A program made the position numbers and the translations under genes. Positions 54,674 to 64,000 of a DNA stretch of 64,000 nt are shown in pieces (positions within the stretch are counted from its first letter, which is position 1; every line of letters starts with the position of its first letter). Origin of the DNA: Endomychus coccineus (taxonomy: Eukaryota > Arthropoda > Insecta > Coleoptera > Endomychidae). The notes below the pieces were generated by a model that saw nothing but the letters and a program-made list of their open reading frames with translations, ran no database searches and was not told the origin of the DNA. The DNA is taken from contig OY294068.1 of NCBI GenBank assembly GCA_958510875.1, positions 83,610,116-83,674,115 on the forward strand, written 5' to 3'.

Positions 54674-56160
54674 TTAATTAATCAAGTTAGTATAAATCTG
54701 ACTCAATCCCTGAATATCATTCCTATGATTTACAGAATTTGAATCCCTTTTTATGTGAATCATCTCCAGGATAGATCTTTTATAATAATTGGTTTCTCTA
54801 GTTAATATATTAACATTTTTGTAATCAAATTGATGGTTATAATCAAAACAGTGCTTAGCAAGGGCGGTGGAATTTTCTAAGTTATTATTTCTTGTGCTAT
54901 ACTTATGGCCGTACATTCTTTTTTGTAAATATTGTTTAGAGATTTCAGTATAAGTTCCATCACAATCTAAACAATTCAATTTATATACTGTGTGGGTTTG
55001 TTTATCTTTAGGTATTACAGGTTTTATATTTGAGAAATATTTCCCAACACAGTTAGTAGGTTTATGCGCAACATTTATATCGTACTTTTTCAAACATTTC
55101 TTAATTTTTTCTGAGGTCTCCGGAATGTATGGTAAAGTTATATAATTGTCTGTATTACCTGTTATGTTATTTTTATAAGAAGAACCATTATAGATTTTGT
55201 TTATTCTCTCTTTAATGATAGGATTGAAGAAAGTTTTTGGGTAGCCATTCATTTCCAATGCATTACGAACAATTTCTAAATTTTTGGGACGGTCCTCTGC
55301 GTGGGATAATTTTACCGCGCGGTCTGTGAGGCTGTTCATGACACTTTTTTTATAACAAGCTGGTGCAACGGAATTGAAATAAAGATAACGTTGAGACCAG
55401 ACTTCTTTAGTAAACCAAGAGGTTTTTATTTTTCCATCTGCATCATGCCTAATGGTCATATCTAGAAAATTATTGTTATTGTTTATTTCTATTTCACAAG
55501 TGAATTGAAGTTTACAATGGAAATTGTTAAATTTATTAATCACATATTGAATTTTATCGTTGGGAACACACATAAGGCAATCATCTACATACCGTTTAAA
55601 GAATACAGGCTGAAAATCTAATGAATTTATAACAGATTCCTCTAGGCATTCCATAACGAGGTTAGAAATGATAGCAGAAATAGGAGATCTCATTGCTGTG
55701 CCGAAAATTTGTCCAAAATATTGCTCACCGTACTGAAAATAAGTGCATTCTAAACAAAACTTCACCGCATTTATAAAGTCCGATTGATCAAGAGGTGTGT
55801 GGTTTTTAATCTATGGCCAACGTTTTTTGAAGCAATTCAATGCCAAAACGACAGGTATATTTGTAAATAAAGAAACAACATCCAAGGAAATTAGCTGATG
55901 GTTTACTGGTACGGATTGATTTTTTATAAATTCATTAAAATGCCATGAGTCTTTCACATAAAATTCATTTTTTCCTATCATATTATTCATAGATTTTGAT
56001 AGAAATTTTGATAAATTGTAAGTAGGCGCTCCAATATTACTTACAATGGGTCTTGGGGTATATCATTTTTATGTAATTTCGGAAGCCCATAGATATAAGG
56101 TGCAAGCCCATTATGACAAATTAATTTATTTTTTAATTCAATAGGGATTATCTTATTTTT
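54674..56160 (-). pseudogene. Penelope reverse transcriptase/GIY-YIG, broken copy
   Basis: The longest open part is 55765-54674 (363 codons): RT palm with the YVDD motif (FFKRYVDDCLM), NNFLDMTIR, then a GIY-YIG-like end (CDGTYTEISKQYLQKRMYGHK, EMIHIKRD). Upstream homologous sequence is interrupted by a TAG at about 55812, where the plus copy has a Glu codon, and by a lost base near 56048. The motif TEIS replaces TGIS of the partner copy in the endonuclease core. Confidence 0.75.
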
Positions 56161-56415
56161 ATGCCATTTATTTATCATTTAAATGATGAAACAACTTATA
56201 AGAAACTAAAATCTGACCCTACTTCATCAGTACAAAATAACATGAATAAATTGATAAATAAATGGCATTAATTTATTTTTTAATTCAATAGGGATTATCT
56301 TATTTTTATGCCATTTATTTATCATTTAAATGATGAAACAACTTATAAAAAACTAAAATCTGACCCTACTTCATCAGTACAAAATAACATGAATAAATTG
56401 ATAAATAAATGGCAT
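56121..56415. repeat. 147-bp tandem duplication at the palindrome centre
   Basis: TTAATTTATTTTTTAATTCAATAGGG... at 56121-56267 recurs at 56268-56414. Each unit itself has an inverted ATGCCATTTATTTATC. The duplication sits at the hinge of the two Penelope copies. Confidence 0.8.
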
Positions 56416-57905
56416 AAAAATAAGATAATCCCTATTGAATTAAAAAATAAATTAATTTGCCATAATGGGCTTTCACCTTATATCTATGGGCTTCCGAAAT
56501 TACATAAAAATGATATACCCCTAAGACCCATTGTAAGTAATATTGGAGCGCCTACTTACAATTTATCAAAATTTCTATCAAAATCTATCAATAATATAAT
56601 AGGAAAAAATGAATTTTATGTGAAAGACTCATGGCATTTCAATGAATTTATAAAAAATCAATCCGTACCAGTGAACCATCAACTAATTTCCTTGGATGTT
56701 GTTTCTTTATTTACAAATATACCTATCGTTTTGGCATTGAATTGCATCAAAAAACGTTGGCCAGAGATTAAAAACCACACACCTCTTGATCAATCGGATT
56801 TTATAAATGCGGTAAAGTTTTGTTTAGAATGCACTTATTTTCAGTACGGTGAGCAATATTTTGGACAAATTTTCGGCACAGCAATGGGATCTCCTATTTC
56901 AGCTACCATTGCTAACCTCGTTATGGAATGCCTAGAGGAATCTGTTATAAATTCATTAGATTTTCAGCCTGTATTCTTTAAACGGTATGTAGATGATTGC
57001 CTTATGTGTGTTCCCAACGATAAAATTCAATATGTGATTAATAAATTTAACAATTTCCATTGTAAACTTCAATTCACTTGTGAAATAGAAATAAACAATA
57101 ACATTAATTTTCTAGATATGACCATTAGGCATGATGCAGATGGAAAAATAAAAACCTCTTGGTTTACTAAAGAAGTCTGGTCTCAACGTTATCTTCATTT
57201 CAATTCCGTTGCACCAGCTTGTTATAAAAAAAGTGTCATAAACATCCTCACAGACCGCGCGGTAAAATTATCCCACGCAGAGGACCGTCCCAAAAATTTA
57301 AAAATTGTTCGTAATGCATTGGAAATGAATGGCTACCCAGAAACTTTCTTCAATCCTATCATTAAAGAGAGAATAAACAAAATCTATAATGGTTCTTCTT
57401 ATAAAAATAACATAACAGGTAATACAGACAATTATATAACTTTACCATACATTCCGGAGACCTCAGAAAAAATTAAGAAATGTTTGAAAAACTACGATAT
57501 AAATGTTGCGCATGAACCTATTAACTGTGTTGGGAAATATTTCTCAAATCTAAAACCTGTAATACCTAAAGATAAACAAACCCACACAGTATATAAATTG
57601 AATTGTTTAGATTGCGATGGAACTTATACTGGAATCTCTAAACAATATTTACAAAAAAGAATGTACGGCCATAAGTATAGCACAAGGAATAATAATTAGA
57701 AAATTCCACCGCCCTTGCTAAGCACTGTTTTGATTATAACCATCAATTTGATTACAAAAATGTTGATATTTTAACTAAAGAAACCAATTATTATAAAAGA
57801 TCTATCCTGGAGATGATTCACATAAAAAAGGATTCAAATTCTGTAAATCATAGGAATGATATTCAGGGATTGAGTCAGATTTATACTAACTTGATTAATT
57901 AAAAC
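56308..57905 (+). pseudogene. Penelope reverse transcriptase/GIY-YIG, nearly complete copy
   Basis: Open frame 56308-57699 (463 codons) with LKSDPT lead-in, GLPKLHK and LRPIVSNIG (RT motifs 1-2), LDVVSLFTNI (motif A), FGTAMGSPIS (motif B), KRYVDDCLM (motif C) and FLDMTIRHD, then CDGTYTGISKQYLQKRMYG of the endonuclease. A lost base at about 57697 causes TAG. The remainder (HQFDYKNVDILTKE.., EMIHIKKD, stop near 57900) lies in the next register. The N-terminus (KADKGNT region) is absent because the palindrome centre cuts it. The RT motifs themselves are undamaged. Confidence 0.8.
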
Positions 57906-57924
57906 TCTTGCAAATTCCTACATA

Positions 57925-60001
57925 CAGAGTGGTCCAACGAAAAGTATGCACCTAGCTTTTCTCCTTTGTTTAGAATTGAAAGCAAAAATGCTCGGACACG
58001 TTGAGTTTGCTTTTGAGGGGGACACATTTTAGACATATTTTTCAACCTGTGCCTTTAACGCCCTAGCGAGGGGGCGTCACAACCATAAAATTTTAAATGG
58101 AAAGTGGGGTCGAGTGATATATCATTTGAACGGGCACAAAATTATCTTTCTAATGATACTTTATTTGTTGAAATTTACTCAAAACAGTTAATGCGAAAAC
58201 GGCTTTAAGAACATTAATTTTGGTATTAATGAAAAATACAAATAAGTTTTGGTTATTAAGAATCAAAACATTTACAATTAGTAGTACTTACGTTTCAATG
58301 TTTGTTACTTGTAACAGTGCTTTGTAAAAAAAGTAAACAAGCTGTTAAATTGATTTATTAAAACGTTACTTCAACAAGTGTTGAAAATGTGACCCACTTG
58401 CTTCCATACAATAATACAGATTTTGTTCAAATCTATTTCTAACATTTTGTAGCATATCAGGTGTTATGCTTCTGCATTGTGCTGTAATCCGTTGGCGAAG
58501 ATCTTCTATGGACTCGGGCTTCGTAGCAAAACATTTATTTTTCAAGTGTCCCCATAGAAAAAAGTCCAAAGGCGATAAATCAGGTGACCTGGCAGGCCAT
58601 TCAATTGGGCCTCTCCTTCCAATCCACTGTCCGGGGAACCGGTTATCTAAAAATTCTCTTACAGGAGCAGCATAGTGCGGAGATGCTCCATCTTGCTGGA
58701 AATGAAGCCGATCGGCATCATGATTTTGGTCGTCTTCTATTATCTGTGTTATGAAAGGATCAATTGCATCGTCAAGCATGTTTAGGTAGACTTCACCAGT
58801 TAAATTTCCAGGAATGAAAAGTGGTCCTATGATATGACTTCCTAATATGCCACACCAGACGTTTATTTTTTGAGGGTATTGGGTATGAACCTCGCGGAAT
58901 AAATGTGGGTTACTGTCATCCCAGTAACGGCAATTATGCCTATTCACAGCTCCATTCAAATAAAATGTACACTCATCGGTAAAACAAATGTTAAACAATA
59001 AGTGCGGATCTTCAATTAAACGCTGGCTCATTTGTTCACAAAATTGCAGCCTTCGATCAGGATCATCCTCATTTAGTTCCTGTACTAATTTAATTTTGTA
59101 CGGATGAAATTTGTACGCTTTTAAAATCCGTATTATGGATGAACGGGAGACTCCTGAGGCTTCAGCTAGTTGACGGGTACTTTGAGTATGATCCAATTGA
59201 ACATGCCCCAAAACAGCGACCTCCACAGCTTCATTTCTGATAGGGTTCTGCGGCTGGTGTTTCACATTACAAACAGATCCGGTATCGACAAACTTTCTAA
59301 CTAACTTGGCAACATACGAATCATTAACATTTTTATCGGGATGACTGTCCTTAAACAAGCGAGCAGTTAGCACAACTATTATTTTGAAAATAAAGTTTAA
59401 CAATTTCAACTCGTTCTGGAATGGAATAAACCATTTTGTACAGTGAAATTAAAATAACTTCAAAAGCGACCAGACTGAATCAATGACGGGACTAAAATAA
59501 CAGTTTGCCTAAATTCTTTTCCTACACTTATTTGCAGTTTTCTTCGACAAAAAAACGCAAATGATAAATGGTTTTTTTTGTGATGAACAAAAAATTAAAT
59601 TGAAATGTTGCTTTCGGTAAAATGAAGTAATTTAGAAATGATTGTAGTTATTCTGATTCCTAATAACCAAAACTTATTTGTATGTTTCATTAATATCTAA
59701 ATTATCGGGTAAATGTTCTTAAAGCCGTTTTCGCATTAACTGTTCAAATAAATTTCAATAAATAGGGTATCATTAGAAAGATAATTTTGTGCCCGTTCAA
59801 ATGATATATCACTCGACCCCACTTTCCATTTAAAATTTTAGGATTGTGACGCCCCCTCGCTAGGGCGTTAAAGGCACAGGTTGAAAAATATGTCTAAAAT
59901 GTGTCCCCCTCAAAAGCAAACTCCACGTGTCCGAGCATTTTTGCTTTCAATTCTAAACAAAGGAGAAAAGCTAGGTGCATTCTTTTCGTTGTACCACTCT
60001 G
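57925..60001 (-). mobile_element. DD41D mariner-type transposon
   Basis: Ends CAGAGTGGTCCAACGAAAAG and, in complement, CAGAGTGGTACAACGAAAAG, with a TA on both sides (57923-57924 and 60002-60003). The inverted repeats are long, about 330 bp, up to GGTTATTA.GAATCA near 58265 and 59665. It is inserted in the 3' region of the right Penelope C copy. The transposase is on the minus strand. Confidence 0.9.
58366..59434 (-). pseudogene. Tc1/mariner transposase (DD41D), N-terminal frameshift
   Basis: The main frame 59409-58366 is uninterrupted: HTH region (TRQLAEASGVSRSSIIRIL), then FTDECTF (D1), HFQQDGASPHY (D2) and ARSPDLSPLDFFLWG (D3). Forty-one residues lie between D2 and the last D by my count, the spacing of the rosa/DD41D group. 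The natural N-terminus appears to start at ATG 59434 (MVYSIPERVEIVKLYF) in another register; one base difference near 59350 separates it. About 355 residues in total, normal length. It is inactive if the shift is real. Confidence 0.8.
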
Positions 60002-60367
60002 TACATCTTCATAATGTTAAAAGTATATTTTAGGAAGAACGCTTAAAGTAAAGTAAATTCCAATGCAGGTCTAAAACCTTTTCAAGTACGTCATAAATCT
60101 ACATCTGGGTCGAGTTATTACAAACAAATAGCTACGTACTCCAGTAGCTTTGAGACCATAGCAATATGCGTTTGTACATTATGAGAATATTACTTAACAG
60201 TGGTTTCTTGTTACAAAAAAATCTATACTTTAACACTAACGATACAATTTTCGATTATTCGTGGTTCTGTTCGTTTCGACGGCCTGAGCTTTTTGTTTGA
60301 AAATTGTGCGATATGGACGCTTGTGCTAATTAGTTTTAGTTAACCCCTTTTTGACAAAATAAGTCTT

Positions 60368-60391
60368 CTGATGATGGTCGTGAGACCGAAA
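60368..60391 (+). ncRNA. Hammerhead-like ribozyme core
   Basis: CTGATGA, GGTC-GTGA-GACC, GAAA at the 3' end of the right Penelope C copy. Exact mirror of 54264-54287. Confidence 0.5.
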
Positions 60392-60459
60392 CGTACTTAA
60401 AGACGAACATTTATAACAGAGTGTTAATGTGACCTAATTCCCGAGAATTTTTTATATAA

Positions 60460-61440
60460 TTGTGTTTTTGTGTGGAGCCTATGAACACAGAACGTAATAT
60501 TTTAAACTATTTTGCTAAAGTTTGACTTACTTTGTTGGGAATTTTGTGGTTTTAAAAATGATGATTCTATTACTCTGCTTGTCAGAAGATGCTGTCAAAG
60601 TGGAACTTTCATTTAACGAAGCAGTTACTGTTGGTGAATCATGACCCGAGGACCTGCACTCAATTAATAGACAGTCAAAAAACGTAGCAGTAACATCAAT
60701 ATAGGAATATATTTACCCAATCACATGTTCTTCTGATGATTCTATTGAATGGGGGATAGCAATTTTTAAAATGTGTTTGATCCCTGATTTGCTCATTTGA
60801 ATATCTTCTGGTAAAAAAAGTTCACAGCAGACTATCATACTATGCTATAGAACAAGTTGAAGATTTGTAGACCACCGTTCAATTCGAATACAGTCTTTTG
60901 GCACCCTAAAATAAGTACGATACGATTACAATAAGCTACAGTTTTTTATGTCTAGAAGCTATATGCAAACAAATTGTCATATCATATGATGCATGACATA
61001 TTCATAGAATATATGTAATATGTAATCCCATAAATACTTGTTATTTACTGTTTAAAAATGGAAACCTTGTCTCTGATGGAAGATACGCCTCTGAACTTAC
61101 ATATGAAATGACAGTTACGAATCGTTTTCGTGAGTTGTAGAATGAACACAGCCCTTTGTCGTTATTGTTATAGTTCAATCATACCCAAAACAACAAGGAA
61201 ACTCCTTCCAAAACAATATCACACACTTCCACAATCTTAGAAACACTGGAAAGGTCGGAAAACACTGAATGAACGGTCAACAATAGTCAACATCAACAAG
61301 TTGTAAGTGTTCAATGTCCAATGTGGCAGACAGATGCTGATGGCTGATTGGTCACGATCATAATATAAACAGTTCTTGGTTCCGTTCTATGTTGCCCACG
61401 GTTTTTACAATTCCAAGCTGCTCCTACCCTCTTTCCTATT
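60460..61440. other. Non-coding
   Basis: No gene or strong repeat recognised. Confidence 0.5.
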
Positions 61441-61665
61441 TCTATGCTGGGAGTAAACTAAATTAGAAATCAAAATTTGTCATTTCGAATTTCTATTTGA
61501 GGTTAATAATGCAAACAAGGAGTTACCTTCAACTGGAGCTAAATCTGAATTTAATGCATTGCTTCTTCGCTTACACATTCTAAATTACCTAGGTATTTGT
61601 CTGTATTTGAAACATATTCAGCTAACGATGATTTTTCACCATTATTACACTCTTTCTGACGAAGT
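61440..61665 (-). pseudogene. Penelope D scrap, strongly decayed
   Basis: AGTAAACTAAATTAGAAATCAAAATTTG...GCAAACAAGGAGTTACCTTCAACTGGAGCTAAATC parallels 28698-28800, and later TAAATTACCTAGGTATTTGTCTGTA parallels 28838-28862. No frame survives. Confidence 0.6.
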
Positions 61666-61699
61666 AGGAACAGTATATATTTTCTCAAGCTATTTCTTG

Positions 61700-63050
61700 A
61701 ATCGTTGAAAAAATTCACAAAGCAAAAATTTCTTCCCCTCAGTATTTCTCATTGAATTTTTAGCAACTGTCTCTATGAAATAAATAATTTATTTCATTAT
61801 CTCCACACAAATACGAAGAGTATCTTATAGAATGTGGAACAATTATTTAAAAATCAGTTATCAAATCAAACTCTGCCATGCACAATATTTAACTATTCTC
61901 CGAGCGGCAACATATTTCTAGTTTTCCTTCATATGGTCAAAATGTTGCATTTTGAACACGATTCACAATAGATTTTGTGAATCCCGGATTTGTCAAAGTC
62001 GGAAATATTATCAAAGGTGTTTATTCGCTTGCTTTACATCTATAAACGGATTATATTGCAAATTTAGGAAATAAATTATGGAATTCATCAATTACTGAAG
62101 GATGATTGAATTTTAATGAACTAATTTGGTTAATTGAAAGGACCAGGACAAGAAATTTGTAATAATGGTTTAGTACCGGTTATTCGCAATATTTAAAAAC
62201 AAAATCATTCTTAGAAAATCAAAATTTCATGTAAAATTAAAATATCTAAAAGTAAAGAACATCTAGGGGTTGCCAGATGTTTTCAATATTTAATGTAGCT
62301 TCAGAAGTTTAGAAAGTTAAGGAATTTCTAGAATAAATATAAGACAATTCACACTCGCTCCAAGCAGGGTGATATGATACCATAGCTGATAGGGCAAGAG
62401 GGTTGCAATAAGTTCACAAAAGCTCGGTAATAAAGGTATGATAAACCTGTCTAGATGAATAATCAATATAGGACGAGAAACTAATGGGAAGCTTGATGCA
62501 AAATCGTAACGTTAACCATCAGGAGTTTTTTTATGTACCTCCAAATCGGTCAGTGATATTTAGAAAAGGACAGATATATTCAGAAATCCCCACCGAAAAC
62601 ATTCGAACTAGAGCCCTAAATCTTACTGCTTATTGGTTAAACAATTCAGGGATCCTTTTCCGAATTGTAGATTGGTTCTTGAGAAACAGGACGTATTACA
62701 AATAACAGGGATAATGCCTAAAACCTTCAGCTATATTTTCTAGCTTGAATTAGTTTCTTGAGAAATCACGTGACACTTAATTTCAATTATTTTAACTTGA
62801 TAGTTTCTTCAGAGTGTTTTTGGTGAGGAGGGCGGATTTCGTTAAATCAGAGTTTGTTGTGGATTCTCTCAATATGCTTTAATTAGACACAGCCAGACAA
62901 TTCGTGACGTCTGTTTTATTTATTATTGACAGACAGTACATTAACAAGTTAACGAAAGAAGGGGGATGTTCAAGGTTGAATGTCTGATAAGTGTTCCTAT
63001 TGAAATGAAAGACTATAATAGTTTACTTCAACACTTCCCCTAAAATGTTA
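61700..63050. other. Non-coding
   Basis: No gene recognised. The 73-codon frame at 62484 shows no family features. The last part may be the 3' flank or LTR-side sequence of the copia fragment, but no LTR end could be fixed. Confidence 0.45.
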
Positions 63051-63055
63051 TAGTT

Positions 63056-64000
63056 TTACAACATCCCTATCAAGGATCGAAGACGTACAAATGTAACAGG
63101 CGAAACAAGCTTCGTCAGGATGTCCGCTGCTTGCTCTACACCTGGAACATGCTGAATCTCCAAGCGCCGTCCTCGAACTTGCTCTCGGATGTAGTGATAT
63201 TTCACGTCGATATGCTTCGACCGTTTGTGGAACTCTGGATTCTTCGCCAATTTAATGGCACTTGCGTTGTCCATATGAAGAACTGGAGTGCCATCCAGTG
63301 GAGATATCTCCTCGTCACGCATTGTTGTCACCTGCTACCCCAGATGATAGCTGCTCCGCAGTACTTTATAATCATACCGCTGACGGAATGGCGAGTCCCA
63401 GGATCACTCGCATAATCAGCGTCGTTGTAGATGTGCAGCCTCGTCGCGTCGTCATCTGCCTTGTATTTGATGCTCGTTGTCGTAGAACCCTTAATGTATT
63501 TCAGAATCCTTTTTACCAGTTCCCAGTGTCGCTCTTCCGGTCTTTCGAGAAACTGAGATGCGTAGCTGACCGCGAATGCAATGTCAGGTCTCGTGGCGAC
63601 TGCCAAATACATTAGGCAGCCCACTGCTTCGCGATATGGAGCGTTTGTCAAACCGCAGTTCGATGATCCATCTGTTTGTAGATACTGCTCCATCGGTGTT
63701 GCTACTGGGTTTGCGTCTGACATTGAACCGTCGAAGTATATCCTCAGCATACCTCTTCTGGCTAATGGCAATCGAACCATCTTCATGGCAATTTATGAGG
63801 ATATTCAGGAAGTACCCAACTGGTTCAACAATGATCTTGAACTTGTGCTCCAGTTGATGGAGAAACGTCTCAGCATCTTGTTTTCGGGTTGCCGCCACCA
63901 GTCCGTCGTCAACGTAGAGTACTACCATCAATTTCTCGTTGCCATTCTGTCGATAGAACAGGCACGGATCTGCCTTGCTCTCTGTCAGCCTGAAACTGAC
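63056..64000 (-). pseudogene. Copia-type pol fragment (RT and RNase H), broken
   Basis: Minus strand from the window edge: VVLYVDDGLVAA (RT motif with YVDD), ISQKRYAEDILRRF, then in another register SDANPVATPMEQ, YREAVGCLMYLAVATRPDIAFAV, YASDPGTRHSVSG and AIIWGSR. A third register has LHMDNASAIKLAKNP, KHIDVKYHYIREQV and ADILTKL, the RNase H end. The first shift is near 63722, where FN meets MSDA. At about 63330 a TGA follows WGSR, and the STEAEY-type RNase H active-site segment is missing by deletion. The 5' part continues beyond 64000. Confidence 0.85.

Larger units (their letters stand above)
54198..56175 (-). mobile_element. Penelope-like element C, left (minus) copy
   Basis: Minus-oriented copy forming the left arm of a head-to-head inverted repeat with 56400-60460. 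Mirror positions sum to 112576 in the inner part. Terminal hammerhead-like motif at 54264-54287. Confidence 0.85.
56290..60460 (+). mobile_element. Penelope-like element C, right (plus) copy, with nested mariner
   Basis: Plus-oriented arm, interrupted at 57923 by the 2,077-bp mariner. Removing the insertion plus one TA (2,079 bp) restores exact mirror register with the left arm: outer pairs sum to 114655, inner pairs to 112576. The terminal hammerhead-like core is at 60368-60391 and the outer end GTGACCTAATTCCCGAGAATT at 60428-60450. Confidence 0.85.

Noticed and set aside
63131..63857. Plus-strand frames at the right edge
   Set aside because: They are antisense to the copia RT/RNase H sequence.

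Overview
This is AT-rich animal DNA, almost certainly from an arthropod and most likely an insect. It has spliced genes with GT-AG introns and AATAAA signals, several Penelope-like retroelements, a THAP/P-element-like transposase, a Tc1/mariner-type transposon with DD41D spacing, LINE and copia remnants, and a Polinton (Maverick). The order of insect cannot be fixed from sequence alone. No prokaryotic operon, rRNA or CRISPR array is present.

Layout. 0.3-4.1 kb: three copies of an unnamed dispersed repeat, one split by LINE-derived sequence, plus a Penelope N-terminal remnant. 4.2-7.36 kb: a multi-exon gene for a two-zinc-finger, Crypton-type tyrosine-recombinase-like protein, with one 2-bp frameshift next to the active-site region. 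7.5-11.2 kb: non-coding, including a degenerate ~105-bp tandem repeat. 11.4-17.0 kb: two Penelope families, TA microsatellites and a tRNA-headed SINE; one Penelope copy forms a ~1-kb-arm inverted repeat and one SINE pair a 269-bp-arm palindrome. 22.2-26.9 kb: a decayed THAP/P-element-like transposase gene with introns, one holding a truncated LINE. 27.25-27.97 kb: a divergently oriented, spliced Myb/SANT-like gene. 28.6-33.5 kb: Penelope scraps and repeats.

33,681-52,427 is a Polinton of 18,747 bp. It is bounded by a 6-bp target duplication (CGAGTG) and inserted inside a ~142-bp foldback MITE whose own ends lie at 33,545 and 52,439. Its terminal inverted repeats are very unequal (~7.0 and ~2.2 kb) because they contain a 59-bp satellite. 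The centre encodes, all on the minus strand, a packaging ATPase, a Polinton protein of unknown function, a tail-fibre-like coiled-coil protein, a chromodomain integrase, a PLA2-like/core-like protein, an adenain-like protease, a penton-like protein, a small ORF, a double-jelly-roll-type major capsid candidate and an MSV199-like protein. No DNA polymerase B is visible. At least five genes carry stops or frameshifts, so this copy looks dead, although the ATPase, fibre-like and capsid frames are intact.

53.5-64 kb: a P-element transposase scrap, then two head-to-head Penelope copies forming a ~2-kb-arm inverted repeat. The right arm is interrupted by an intact-ended 2,077-bp DD41D mariner (57,925-60,001, TA duplication). 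A copia pol fragment runs off the right edge. Most of the window is thus nested mobile DNA. The host-like genes are the recombinase-derived gene and perhaps the Myb/SANT gene.
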